A DNA stretch of 64,000 nucleotides from Topomyia yanbarensis (taxonomy: Eukaryota > Arthropoda > Insecta > Diptera > Culicidae). A program made the position numbers and the translations under genes. The stretch lies in the NCBI RefSeq assembly GCF_030247195.1, contig NC_080672.1, positions 186,819,701-186,883,700 on the forward strand, read 5' to 3'. The notes beneath the pieces were generated by a model. That model was given only the letters and a program-made list of their open reading frames with translations. It did not search any database and had not been told where the DNA came from. Below, piece after piece: positions 11,215-23,381 of the stretch (its first letter is position 1; the number at the start of each line of letters is the position of its first letter).

Positions 11215-11415
11215 AAAAAATTTCGTTGTAATACGTAAAAACGATTGTTTTGTTTTTTAAAATAAATCTAATGTAAACTTGGCAACCATACATAGGAAAA
11301 CAGCGGTTGTTTACATCTGGCCTATCAGGACAACACCCAAAATGAAAAAAAACTATATGCAATGTATGGTGTTTATGTCAAATAAAAATAACCCTGTGGA
11401 AAAACCGAGAAAAAA
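11145..11415. other. Foreign AT-rich segment interrupting pol, BEL copy 1
   Basis: Between the end of recognisable pol (SNEAEDA, about 11416) and the restart of homology (QLLLSVVRLRYWPL, about 11145) lies about 270 bp of AT-rich sequence unlike pol. The codons usually coding for the integrase zinc-binding histidines are absent. It therefore looks like an insertion coupled to a deletion. I found no clear terminal repeats. It contains a TATATATAG run and the phrase TGTTTACATCTGGCC. It is identical in the second BEL copy. Confidence 0.65.
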
Positions 11416-14212
11416 CATTAGCATCTTCTGCTTCATTTGAATGAATCAACCGCCAGCCAACTTTTATAAGCTCTTCCTTTGCTGACACAAATGAATTGAA
11501 CCATCGCAGAGGAGATTTCCTTGGAACCATATCCCCTTTTAACAGTGCCTTTCGTTCATCAGGAAAGACTTCTCGTTGCACCCATCTTATAAGTAAACAT
11601 TCGGCTGCTTTCAGCTCTGCTGTCGTGATCCATCCTGATCGTCGATCCTTCTTCGGGGTACGAAGTAACGAAATGAATCGGAGCCATATTGCTGTACGGT
11701 GAATTAAATTGGAGTATGTAGCGAATTTGGATAAATACCATTCATTGAATTCCGCCACAACCGAGGCCGTATTAGCAACAACTGTGCGTCTCCTCTCGTC
11801 CTCAATCTCCTCACTCGACGATCTATCGAAACTATTCGGCCATTCCTCATGGTCGTGCGTTAACCAGCTTGGGCCATCCCACCAGAAATTATTGTGAATT
11901 ATTTCTTCTGGAGAGATTCCCCTCGAGATAAGATCGGCTGGATTATGAATTCCTGGAACATGCCTCCATTCTTGCCCCTCTGTTATAGTTTGGATTGTTG
12001 CCACTCTATTAGCGACGAATATAGTCCATGTGGCCGGACAAGCTTGCAACCATCGAAGCACACACGTTGAATCTGTGCAAAAATATGCACGTGCGATCGA
12101 GCGAGTTGCCTGTTGCACCTTTTGGAATAGTTGAGCGGCTAAGACCGCTCCGCAAAGCTCCAACCTCGGGATCGTCATACATTTAACCGGAGCCACCTTT
12201 GACTTCGATGTAAGCAATTGAACCTTCACCCTTCCTGCTGTATCGATGCTTCGAACATATAGGCACGCACCGTAGGCCTTCAGTGACGCGTCTGAGAAGC
12301 AATGGAATTCCATCACGACTGCCCTGGGGATGATTACACAGCGATCCACATGTATTTGATTAAGTTGATGTAGCTGCTGATGGTACTTCCGCCACGTCTC
12401 ACCCACCATCGAAGGTAACGGCTGGTCCCAGCCAAATCTCTGATCGTGTTCGTCACGCAGCATCCAAGATTGCTGCATGAAAAGCTTGGCCATTGTAATG
12501 GTTGCACCTACCAGACCCAGAGGATCAAACAGAGTCGCAATGATCGACAAAAGTTGCCTCCTGGTAATAAGCAGATTATCGTCAATGGAAGGTATGCTGA
12601 ATTGAAATTTGAAGACGTCTGTTCTAGGCTGCCACACTAATCCTAGTGTCTTAATCGATGGGTCTGGATCTAATTCGATTTCTGAGCCACGGATCGCCAG
12701 ATTTACTTCAGGAATACCACGTAAAACCTCGACACAATTGGATGCCCACTTCCTGAGCTGGAATCCCCCACTAGCCATCAACTTGTCCATCTGTATCCTC
12801 ATCGTAAGTGCCTCCGCTGCATCATCAGAACCCGTGAGTACATCATCCATGTATGTGTCTTCCGTAATTGCCTTGGCAGCGAGCGGATATCGTTGCTCCT
12901 CATCCATCGCTAGCTGTTCCAGTGTCCTTGTGGCCAAAAATGGAGCAGGCTTGGTTCCGTAAGTAACGGTGTTCAGCTCATAGGTACCTGCTTCATCCCT
13001 TGGTGATGAGCGCCATAGAATCGATTGACGATGTCGTTCGTCGGAGTTCACATTAATTTGACGAATCATTTTTTCCACATCAGCAACCAGCATTATCTGT
13101 CTTGTTCGGCAAGGGAGAATAATCGACCTCAAGTCCTCTTGTATTACTGGCCCTACCAGCAATGCATCGTTCAACGACACTCCTGAGGCCGTTTTGCAGG
13201 AGGCGTCGAATACTACCCTAACCTTAGTGGTGGTACTTGCCTCTTTAACCACCGGATGATGTGGTAAATAACATCGTTTATCCGTATTGCGAATGGTAGT
13301 ATCGACTCTCTGCATATGACCCAATCGCACATATTCGCTCATGAAGGCCTTGTACTGCTCCCGTAATGCAGCATCCCTTTCCAATCTACGCTCCGTACCT
13401 TGGAGACATCGGAATGCGATCCCCCTAGAATCGCCCAATTGTTTTAGTTTGTCCTCATCCTTTGGCAATGATACAGTGTAGCGGCCGCTTTCCCCACCCA
13501 GAATCGAACGCACAAACAGCTCTTCACAGCGTGCTTCTTCCGGTGAATTGTTCCTGGTTGATCCCATATCTTCGCAGGTCCAAAATCGAGCCATCAGCTC
13601 TTCCAAGCCTTCCGTAGTAGAAACATTGCAGCTAATATTCAATGTCTTATCGGGCACAGATGAACCGCCACACACAACCCATCCAAATACGGATTCATTT
13701 AATGAGGGTAATCGTTCTCCCAAAAGAATCTTGCGTCCGGTTTGGAAAAACTCGAAGAATGACTCGATTCCTAGTACGATGTCAATACTCTGAGAAACAC
13801 CGAAAGCAGGATCTGCTAACTCAACATCTCGTGGAATCGGCCAACCGATTGTGTCGATGTTAACCGTTGGTAAATTTACCGTCACCTTCGGAAGCACCAA
13901 AAAACTCATCGCCCGAGAGAAATCAGTGAATCGTGACAACACTGTGGCCTGTATACGCTGCTTTACCTTGCTAGTCCGTTGACCAATCCCTAATATCGAG
14001 ATGTCCACCTTATCTCGATCCACCTTCAGACGTTGACTCAATCGCTGCGAAATGAAATTGCTCTCCGAACCTGAGTCGAGTAGAGCCCGTGCTGGGTACT
14101 GAGTGCCACCATCATCCTCAATGATGACCACCGCTGTAGCCAACAAAACCTGCGACGAGTGTCGATGTACTGATCCAACTAACGAAACTTCTGTGGCTGC
14201 CATGTTAGCCAC
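11378..14212 (-). pseudogene. BEL protease, reverse transcriptase and RNase H, copy 1
   Basis: This 944-codon frame holds an aspartic protease (ALLDSGSESNFIS, catalytic Asp near residue 46) and the BEL-specific stretch GWPIPRDVELADP. The reverse transcriptase follows (VADVEKMIRQI; YMDDVLTG, catalytic YMDD near residue 453), then RNase H (HCFSDASLKAYGA near 635, PRLELCGAVLAAQL, CTDSTCVLRWL). It overlaps the end of the gag frame by 34 bp in a different frame and begins at a GTG; an in-frame TGA lies about 110 bases upstream. BEL elements usually make one gag-pol polyprotein, so I read this as a broken single ORF. The end (HRVIFI) is already inside the foreign segment. Confidence 0.9.
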
Positions 14213-15531
14213 TTGCGAGGAGGAGGAGGGTGTAGCGTTAGAGCTACTTGAATTGTCTTGTGAAACGGAAGCATTGGAACCTTGACTACCAGCTGCATCC
14301 TTGGGCTTCTCATTCCTCCCAGCTCAGAAGCAAACCAATGTATGGTGACGTCCTTTACAATGGCGACAAGAATATTTTGATTGGCAATCCTTCGCATGAT
14401 GCCCTTGGCGGAAACAGTTGCGACAGAGTGAGTTGAAACCGGCATTTCTTGGAATTTACCGCACCGATATAGTAGATGGCTACTCTTGCACGCTACGCAG
14501 TTACTGTGGTTTGCTTGAACCGTGTTGAAACTATTTTTTACTGCAAAGGGTTTCGGCTTCAACGGAGGTTGTGATTGCTGGACACCCCTAGAGTCCACGG
14601 CCCTTGAAGGTAACGCCTCCAAAGTTTGAATCCTCCGATGAAGAAAATCCGTCAAATCATTTAGCGAATCTTGATCCTTATTCGATGAGAGCTCCTCCCA
14701 GCCTCTTCGCGTGATCGGGTCGAGACGTGCAGAAAGTAAATTTACCAATAGAAGATCCTTATAATCATGCGGCTGCACAATTTGATCCAGTGTTTGAACT
14801 ACCCTTTGGAAGCCTTCCAATAGGGAGTGGAGATCAGCAACGGATTCCCTTGTTAGTGCTGGTAGTTTGAAGAGTGATTGGACCTGACTCTTCTTCAACT
14901 GTTTACTGTTATTATAGCGTTTTAACAGCATTTCCCAAGCCACTTGGTAATTAGCCCGAGTGATTTGTAGCGGTTCGATCAAGCTTTTAGGTTCACCCTG
15001 AAGGCATCCTTTTAGGTAGTGAAATTTCTCCACCTCTGGTAAATCCGCCTTCCAGTGTATAAGTGAGGTGAAGAGATCCCGGAATCCTAGCCATTCGTCA
15101 ATGTCGCCGTTGAACGTCTGCAGCTTTATTTGAGGCAGCCGCACATGGTCCATTGTGCTATGCACCGACGTATCACCGACCCGTATCGATTGTTCCATGG
15201 CTGGTGCCTCTTGTCTTTCTTTGGCCATATCCACAAGAAACGATTTTGCCCTGTAGTATCGATCGCTGAAGTCCAACCTTTCATCCTCGTAGTCATCACC
15301 CTTTGCTGCATAGTCGTCGTGAGATTTCAACTCTATAAGGGTGTCGCTGAATTTTTCCCACAGTTCGTCGAGTTTTTCCAGTCGCACTTCAATCTGGGTA
15401 GTAGTTGAATTTTCCTTGAAGTCTTCCACGAAACGATAAATATCGTCAAAGGAAGATTGGACATCCTTCAGCTTGGTAACGAGCAACCTCAACGATGGAG
15501 ACTTCTTCGTGCTGGATGCGGCAGGAGGCAT
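14179..15531 (-). pseudogene. BEL gag, copy 1
   Basis: Gag-type capsid/nucleocapsid precursor. It starts at ATG (MPPAASSTKKSP), 1.27 kb inside the primer binding site. Residues ~1-105 are charged and helical. The BEL gag core follows: LPQIKLQTFNGDIDEWLGFRD, FHYLKGCLQGEP, WEMLLKRYNN. It keeps the first zinc-binding block (CVACKSSHLLYRC, near residue 345), but the second CCHC block is only found in another frame downstream of about 14430. The last ~75 residues here are therefore out-of-frame translation. That frameshift, plus a TGA near 14320 in the pol frame, separates gag from pol. Both lesions are shared with the second copy, so they predate the duplication. Confidence 0.88.
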
Positions 15532-16779
15532 GGTGCTTATTTCACTCAGGGAACCGGTAAATGAGAGGTGATTTCAGTGCAATACCCTGTGAACGGCCCT
15601 AGCTTCGCTAGGCATATACTATCTGCAGCACTAACCTTACAGGAACTATAGATGCGCCCCAGAGCGTTGAAACGCCAAACTACAAGCAATGGAATAACGT
15701 CACACTAACTCCATGCAGATGTAACACTTGATGCACGATGTATAACCAGCCAATATGCGAGGGCAGAGGAGAGGAAGCGAGTATGTAGTATCAAAAGAAT
15801 GCCAGCAACGGCTGGACATATACTGTGGTCACTCACCACGAAAAACAATAGAAGATTCGAAGTTCCAAAATATTCCGATGAAAGATGGCAACCAATTTTT
15901 GTGAATGCACAACCGTGCTGCAGTTATGCTCAGGGATCAGTATGGTACAGTCAAAAGGACGAAAATTCAATCACCAAATGTGTATTTATCTGATGCCTAA
16001 ACAACGGTGGGCATATACTGTGCATTTACTAACCTGGAGAAAATATGCTGGGGCTCCCAGGTCTTAGCATGCATAAACGTCTTCAGGATACCGATGAAAC
16101 CAGCAACAATACTCTCAGCATATGTCGACGAACCGATATGGGACACGCGCCCATCAAACTCCAGATGTAGTAATAAAGTTGTAATCCACATGCAGCCTTC
16201 CTTCCGTTGTTGCAGACCGGAGCATCCTCCGTGTTGAGATTAGATTGCAGTGGTCCAGATATCGAAAGATGGCATTAGTTTTGTAACAAGAAAGCTTCGA
16301 CCGGACATACACCTGAACATGTAATATTTACCTGGAAGAACAGGTTGATTCTCCTGTTCAGGGTCCAATCAGCGTAGAAAATCCAATCGAGTATCCGAAA
16401 TCCACCGCAACGAAGGAGTTTTCACTAGCAGCTACCGTCCGTCACTGCCTTTCAAATTTTAGTGTCCACCGACGTCAAATTGCAGCAGCACTATGATGTG
16501 TTGTTCCTCCAAAATTGATCATGCACTATCTCCATCCAGTAGACGCCAAGCCGTAAAAGGACGCCAAGCCACAAAATGACGCCAAGCGCGCGGTGTAATT
16601 GAAGTCCAATTGTCCGAAGGTACAATGTCCGTAATAATGGGCGCTATTTAATTGTTCGGCATGTCGATGGCTCCATATACCCGGATACAATAGCGGTACG
16701 AGTTGAATAGGATAAAAGTATCCAAGCGTCAAATGCCCCTAGCATCGACGGCGTCCTTCCAAGATCCGACCGAATTGGA
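15532..16779 (-). other. BEL 5' leader, copy 1
   Basis: 1.25 kb between primer binding site and gag start, with no long ORF. It includes a three-fold direct repeat of GACGCCAAGC with an 18-bp period at 16542, 16560 and 16578 (plus-strand spelling). A packaging or translation role would be usual for such leaders but is not shown here. Confidence 0.6.
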
Positions 16780-16796
16780 TCCGGTTCGAAGGACCA
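16780..16796 (-). other. tRNA-Tyr-type primer binding site, BEL copy 1
   Basis: Three bases inside the 5' LTR the minus strand reads TGGTCCTTCGAACCGGA. This is complementary to the 3' end of eukaryotic tRNA-Tyr (…CCGGCTCGAAGGA plus CCA) with a single mismatch. It is the site where the tRNA primes minus-strand DNA. The match is from my knowledge of the tRNA sequence. Confidence 0.75.
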
Positions 16797-16799
16797 GAA

Positions 16800-17438
16800 T
16801 GATGGATTCCTGAGTCTTCGGCTTACCAGTGTCTTCGATAGCGATAGCGTGGACCAAACTCAGCATCCCAACATCGAATAAATATGTTTCCCCGAAACAG
16901 TGGAATCCAACCGGCTTCACAGTTACGCCAGCACACGCCAGGACTTCTTCGATTGTAAATCACAAAATCTTAATATGCACCATAGTTTATTACACATCAA
17001 CAATTAAAATTTAGCTTATCCGAAAAAAGAACATTTATTCTTAAAATAACACAATCGAACATTTATTGTAAACTACATCCTAATGATAATGTAATGCCCA
17101 CGAGCGGGCCGCACGGTGGTACTTCGGCGCGATTTAGCTGGACACTAACTCACAGCATCGCAAGATCGATCTTTATCAGTCCGTTCGGGATCGAAGCGGC
17201 AGCATGTGGTAGTGTAATCAGCAGAATTCTCCTTCCCTTGCTAATCCCTCGGAGAGTCCGACAGATTATTGATGACATCACCGCTTCTCATCACTGGTAC
17301 GTTCTGTATCAAGGGCACCGGACGATCGATGCCGTATTGTTTTGACTGTCTAGACGGGTAAGGCGATCCTACAGCAGAACAATGCACTGTTTTAAAACTG
17401 TCTGCACCAGGGATGTAGTTAAAGGCAGGTCGCAGACA
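16800..17438 (-). repeat. BEL 5' LTR, copy 1
   Basis: 639 bp, same ends as the other LTR, lacking 8 bp. By eye it differs from 9301-9947 at about 13 positions. CCGCC target duplication follows at 17439-17443. It should carry the promoter for the minus-strand transcript. Confidence 0.93.
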
Positions 17439-17581
17439 CCGCCAATTTCGCAGGTTTAGTATCTTCAATTAATTTCACAAACGTTAAACAGCACATCATC
17501 TGATAAAATAATTTTGACGTTATATCCTCCAAGAAGTATTTATGGAAAATTTACTCTTCAAACAAATTTAGTCCCACACCT
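17439..17581. other. Short flank between BEL and the 5.3-kb repeat, copy 1
   Basis: Unassigned AT-rich DNA beginning with the CCGCC target duplication. Confidence 0.5.
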
Positions 17582-20500
17582 ATAGCGGTAAGCTTGAATC
17601 TAGTTGGTACCGCCACACGGTACTATCTTTGATTTTAGGCCTGAGTTTAGTCCGGCCTAAGACGTTAGTACCTGTCATTGCAGAAATGGCTGCATCCTGA
17701 AGCCAAATGAAAACAGCGTAAAAGGCCGCCATGTTCCTCTTGCATACATCTCAATAATTTGAATCAACTTTTCGAACTTTATGTGCAATATTATGGCCCA
17801 TGTTGCACACAAACCATATGAGGGCAAGTAAGCAAGTTTTATCCCGTACGAAAAACAGGTGTAATCGAATTTTAAATGCATTTTTTTCAATATTCTTTAT
17901 CGTCCTATATCTAGAAGGTGCTACACGCTCATTTCAAAACGCCACATCGAAGAGTTATATTGCAGGTTAGCAGAAGTCGAATCAAACTGACGGACGAAAT
18001 TTTATAATTGGATTCAGAGATGAAAATTGTTTTCGTTCGTTAGTTTACCTATGGCTATCAAAATGAGTGAAGTTTAATTTGCTCGCAATTTTTTAGTTAT
18101 TTTTACATTAGGAAAAAATATATAATCACAATTTGTTCTCTTTTCTAGTTGTATCTTCTCACAAAGAACACCATAAGAAAGTGGAAGTTTATTTATATTT
18201 TTACTGCTTTTGAAAGAGTTCAAAACTAAGATTGAATAAAAAATTGTAAATGAAGCCATGCCATATAGCCTAAGTAACACTTTTAAATATGACGGCAAAC
18301 AAACTGTTACAAATATTCTCATTTTGATCGTTATTTAAATGTTATCGGAGCTTGCTTGTATTGTTTCGTAATTTATAATTTTCTAGCATATCTTGTACTA
18401 TTTGCATTTCCGCTGTAGTACAAATTTTAGTTTAATTCTTTATGATAGAACAGATACGCACAGGGTATGAAAGAGCTGTGAAAGCTGAGACTAGACAGAT
18501 GACTTGGCAAAATGACGCAAAAAGTTGAATACGGAAAAATCGCTTGAATCGTGTCGGAACTTAAGGGGGTGCAAAGATTCTTTGTCTTTTCAGTCATGCG
18601 CCACATCGAAATCTTGTTTTGCGGTATATACCATAACTCAAAAGCTACTGGACAAACGTTGAGACATTTGCACAGTTGTTTTCACAGCATTTCACAAGTA
18701 ATTAAGGGAGCTTTTATTTTTTGGTCCATTTTCGATTTTTTCGTAGTACTTTGAAACCAAAATCCGATTATTGCTAAAACAACGATTAACATGTTATTGT
18801 AAAATAATAATATTTAGCAGTTTGCAAAAAGCTCTTGTAGTTGCCTGGGCAATGATGTGAAGAAGAAGAAGAATTGTGCATAATTCAGAACGATTGGTCC
18901 AAGAAATTTTGTCTGCATCCAGTACCAGGTTCAATTTGTAAATTTATAATTATCAATTCATTATCAGACAGATGGCAGACTATAGGAAGTAACTAATTAT
19001 AATTTTTATTAATTAAAGTTACTGGACTTTTGGTATTTCAGGCATGATTGGATAATCGTGCTGATAATTTGAATTACTTCATTTTCAGCAAAGTAGGTCT
19101 GCCAAATTCTATATGCATGGTTAGTAGACTAGTTGGGTAGGATGGTATAATAAGCCCCACCAGCCTAAAATTTCAGATTTCTATTCCATGGACGACATAA
19201 TTATCTGAAGCAAATAAATAATTTTTATGGCATTTTTCATGTGTTGCAGAACAGCAACTGATACAAACTTTTCAAAAGATGTAAGCTTCCACTCTTTTTC
19301 TATAAGCATTTGATTTAATTTGGAACAGTCAGATTTGGCTGAACTGACAAACTACTAAGTGTAATGTTAGAGAAGCTCTTCAAGCCCTTGGAGAGGCTAG
19401 CGCCTAACAATACAACTCTATAACGTTCTCGATAGTATACACCATTATTAGCAAAATAACGTTTTAGTCAATTATGGATCTTAAATAATAAATTGTTTAA
19501 GCGGTTACTCCACTGTAGAATTTTAAAACAATTGATTTTTTATTTATTAGTCTAAAGTGTGCTTTAGGATGTAAAAAATGATATCCCAAAACATGGAGAA
19601 CGAAAACAATTCAAAAATATAATTTTCAATTTTGCCGCAACGCCTCTTATGTATAACCCATGTGTACTGCAAACTTTAACCGCGTTTTTCTCGAAACCAC
19701 TGGCCGGAAATGTAACTCGAGCAAATGATTTTTGGTCGCTTTGAAATTTTCACAGTATATTCAAAATTGATTTTTCTAGTCAGGTACGCAGGATTAAATT
19801 GTTTATTGCTTACCTTTTTATTGAATAACGATTTTGTGTAGATTTTTATGACATTCTCTATGTTTTTTCACTCAAAACTGCGCCATTTCGCTTAAAACCA
19901 AAATATCGAAAAAATCCTACGTACATCGCTATTGACATAAGCAATCAGAAAAACTTTAGTTTTTGGCGCCAGGTCAAAAATCACGGGAGATAGATTTTCG
20001 ACCGTGGACCCCTTCCAAAAAAACGCGCATGACGTGAAAATGCTGCAGAGCCGCCATCTCTGTGATGAAATTGCTCGAAGAAATTATTTTATTTGATACA
20101 ATACTTATGTTATACATCCCATTAAACAAGATGTCGATTCACCATTTTATTGAGCAATAAAAAAATTCTCGAAATAATCAGACTATTAAATGGCATAAAC
20201 AGTGAATTTTAAATTAACTTTATTGTACAGTTTTTTAACATAGCCGTGTATTGCTGATCAGAACGCAGCAATGCAAATAGCAGCATCATGTTACCGGAAG
20301 AAGACAAAAATATGCAAAAAATTGTCATGCTTCTCTTGCATACATTTCGTTATTTTCAATCCTCTCTTCGGCTTTCTTCTGGATAAATATGGCTTTCTTT
20401 GCTCGCAATAAAGATGGCAATAAATAAGCCAGTTTATCAGGTAGGAAAGACAAGCACTGTCGAACTACACTAATAAAATAAAATACCAATTAATGCGTAG

Positions 20501-22061
20501 AAAACTACGCATTTTCAATAAAAGTGGAATAACCCATTTAGTGGGTAAAGAGTTCGTATCCATAAATGAATACAGCTTTTGTACGTCAACCTGGGTATGT
20601 TTTACCCTTTATTTTTCGCAGACCTGTTACAACAAATCGCGTGAAAAATATCCATTCATGAAAATCGCGCCAGAATGAAAAATTATGTCAATAGAATTAT
20701 TTCTGAATTAAAAAAAAACATAAAATAACATTCATTTCACATTATTGTCTCCTTAACTACTTAACAAAATAAAACCGCCAACTGGATATATTTTTAATGG
20801 CTGGATCTTTTGGCTGCTCTAAAAATGCCAAACGCATATTTGCAACATCCTCAGTAGTTTAAACATGCAGGCTGGTAATTTGCAGCTTCCGCTGCGAACC
20901 TTAGTTTGCAGGTTAACTCGCTTAAAATAATTCTTAATGACTTTTAACTCATTATTAAGATCAGTATATCCATTGACATTATCTTATCGAGTAGTTGTGA
21001 AATGAATAAAAAGCACCAATGATTATAAGCAATAAAATACCCATTTTTTGACAGCTCATAAAATGTGTAAAGTTTTTTTACCGTGTTTATCTACCCGCAT
21101 TTTTTTTATTTCCTCGTTCTTTCCTTCTCTCTACACGCTTGATTCCAATTGCACATCAAAGGGTTACAGTAGAGCACGTTTAGATAAATTGAGATCTATT
21201 CAATCAATTCAGATTAAAGTTGTTTTTGTGAATTAGAAACAGAACTACAATAAGAATTGTTTTGATTCTTTTCTTTTTGCTTATCTAGCGGGAATAAGCG
21301 GGACCATTTAATTCGTTAATATAAATCGATAACATATTTTCACGAATGGTTGCCCATATATCTATTGTATCACACATCAAAGAAAGTAAATAACGAAAGA
21401 AAATTATTGTTTTTAGGGGATAGATCCAAACAAATGACAATTGGATATAGATCGTAAAATGCAATATTTTATGAATTTACTTACACTGGTCGTTAGCAAA
21501 TTGAATCAGAATGTTAACAGCTTAGAAATTAGCTCCACAAATACCCTAAGCTAAGAGTAAATAATAGATTTTAAATATGTGCAATGTTCCAATAAGAATA
21601 AAATTACATAAAACTTCTGAATACAAAATGTTTTGAAATTTACTGTGAACACAACGGTGATCAATATATTTATTTCGATTTTTGGCATAAATCGTTCCAA
21701 TTTGCATTGATGCATTATAGAAATATATCTATATTCTGTCTGCCACAGTGCAAAAAAAACGCTCAAGAATATAAATGATCATTCTGTCAAAGTTTAATTT
21801 TCTGTTTGATCTTCGTTTTCTTTTTATTTAAACCTCGCTGAAAAACGAGTATAATTTTAATTCGCAGACCTTCATTGATAATTGATCTTTATTCCAAACT
21901 TGTGAAAATTCACTTGAAACGAAAATAAATGTTCTCCCCCACGTCGATAGGTATCATGTTCAATTAGAATGACCCTCATAGTTCATTTTAAATTCAAATT
22001 GAAATATTTTAACCAATTATTTAATCAAAGTATGAAATCCCGACAAACATATAATTCCAGC

Positions 22062-22251
22062 TTAAAAGCCAACTGTCAAAATTCTCTTTGAAAGGGAATT
22101 CCGGACAAACCGTTACTCACCAATCACAGATGTTGGCAGTAAACAAAAGAGAAAAAAATTTCTCTTCCATTAACTGCTATGAACTGTGTTTAACCAGCGA
22201 CGGTTTGTCCGGAATTTCCCTTCAAAGAGAATTTTGACAGTTGGGTTTTAA
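22062..22251. repeat. ~190-bp MITE with ~52-bp inverted ends, copy 1
   Basis: The left arm (TTAAAAGCCAACTGTCAAAA onward) and right arm (…TTTTGACAGTTGGGTTTTAA) are near-perfect reverse complements over about 52 bp, sharing the core CCGGACAAACCG. The loop is 80 bp of AT-rich DNA. A single arm of the same repeat is found at 55419-55471. Confidence 0.8.
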
Positions 22252-22314
22252 CCAGTAATCATATTTTTGTCGAGAAATAACTATCATGGCACCAATTACA
22301 ACCGATGGTTTAAC

Positions 22315-22462
22315 CTACAGACACTTTATATAACAGACTAGCGGAGAGAAAAACAGTAAAACTAGCAACCAAAACCCTCATGCTCCTTTGGTTGCACTTT
22401 TTGACAGTCCGTTTGGCTGCAATTTTTGACACTTCGCTAGTCTGTGTATAAAGTGTCTGTAG
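22315..22462. repeat. 148-bp MITE, copy 1
   Basis: Terminal inverted repeats of about 27 bp: CTACAGACACTTTATATAAC… and …GTATAAAGTGTCTGTAG. The inverted relative near 55355-55380 has the flanks joined without it (GATGGTTCAGCCACCTCT in reverse), a natural empty site. Flanks TTTAAC and TTTAGC may be a diverged ~6-bp target duplication. Confidence 0.8.
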
Positions 22463-22880
22463 TTTAGCCACCTCTAACTCGACGAGCGCCTATTCAAACT
22501 GAATAAAAACATCAATATGTATATCAATTTATTTTCTTTTGTGCATATTATGTCACTACAAAGTACTGCACATCATCGGCCAACTTTCAACTATCCAACA
22601 CGTTAAAGTTCTATGTTCAGAAACATATCGGCAACAAGTTGACAAAATTGTTCTCAAACCCTATGGAACGAGATATTTGACGAAGAAAAGCTATTTTACT
22701 GCAAGAAAATATCGGAATGAATTTACTTATTTTCTTTAACTTGAATTTGTTGTTTTTTAACATTGACGTCTAACGCAGATCAGAACGCAGCCATATATGA
22801 TTAAAGCTTACCAAATATTTTAGGCCGGTTTAAAAGTTAGTCCGGTTTAAAAACAGTACGGCTTTGTGCTTACGGCTATT

Positions 22881-23381
22881 AATGTCTTCAGCAAAATTTT
22901 GGGGAGTGGTACTACAAACCACTTTGTTGAAGACATGAAGGCTCCATGTGCTCAGGGTATTAACATATTTTAAGCTATTTGTATTTAATTTTAAAATATA
23001 TTATTATGATTTTACTAATTATGATAAATCTCTTCTATTGTTTATAAACAATAAAATTTACGTTTTATCCAATTCAATTTACGAAGCTCACAATAGAAGT
23101 TATTTTAGAATAACCTAGATTAAGGAACACTTCGTAAATATCATTTTATAAATTGATATACGCCATATACGTAGTATTCATGCCTACAATAAAGTTGTTT
23201 TAAATCAAAGTCTCAACATATTCGCTAAAGACAGGAACTCTGTTACATTTTTTTGAAAAACTGATTCTCTATAACTTTAAAACTTCAAAGATGGCGGTTT
23301 CGTAATTATACCATTTGGACTATCTATTATATTTAATCATAAATTTTCTGCTTTTTTTCTACAAAATCTTACAAAAGCTTC
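22881..23381. other. Unassigned AT-rich spacer, copy 1
   Basis: No gene. A small inverted repeat (AATGTCTTCAGCAAAATTTT … TTGTTGAAGACAT) lies at about 22881-22936. Confidence 0.5.

Larger units (their letters stand above)
9301..17438 (-). mobile_element. BEL/Pao LTR retrotransposon, copy 1 (complete but broken)
   Basis: An 8138-bp element read on the minus strand. LTRs at 16800-17438 (5') and 9301-9947 (3') begin TG and end CA. A 5-bp direct repeat CCGCC flanks it at 9296-9300 and 17439-17443. Internal order is primer binding site, 1.27-kb leader, gag, protease-RT-RNase H, integrase, purine tract. The order and integrase form fit BEL/Pao. It has no envelope-like ORF. By my count the two LTRs differ by about 13 substitutions and one 8-bp indel, so the insertion is not recent. 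A frameshift, a stop and a replaced segment disable the protein. Confidence 0.95.
17582..22880. repeat. Decayed DNA-transposon-like repeat with nested MITEs, copy 1
   Basis: The right end (…GCTTTGTGCTTACGGCTAT) read in reverse begins ATAGCCGTAAGC, and the left end reads ATAGCGGTAAGC, a possible imperfect terminal inverted repeat. The right-hand part has an inverted, internally deleted relative at 54898-55612 that begins at the same terminus, supporting a real element border. Internal motifs recur (ATCAGAACGCAG near 20255 and 22785; CTCTTGCATACAT near 17738 and 20334). I found no transposase. The left border is weak. Confidence 0.45.
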
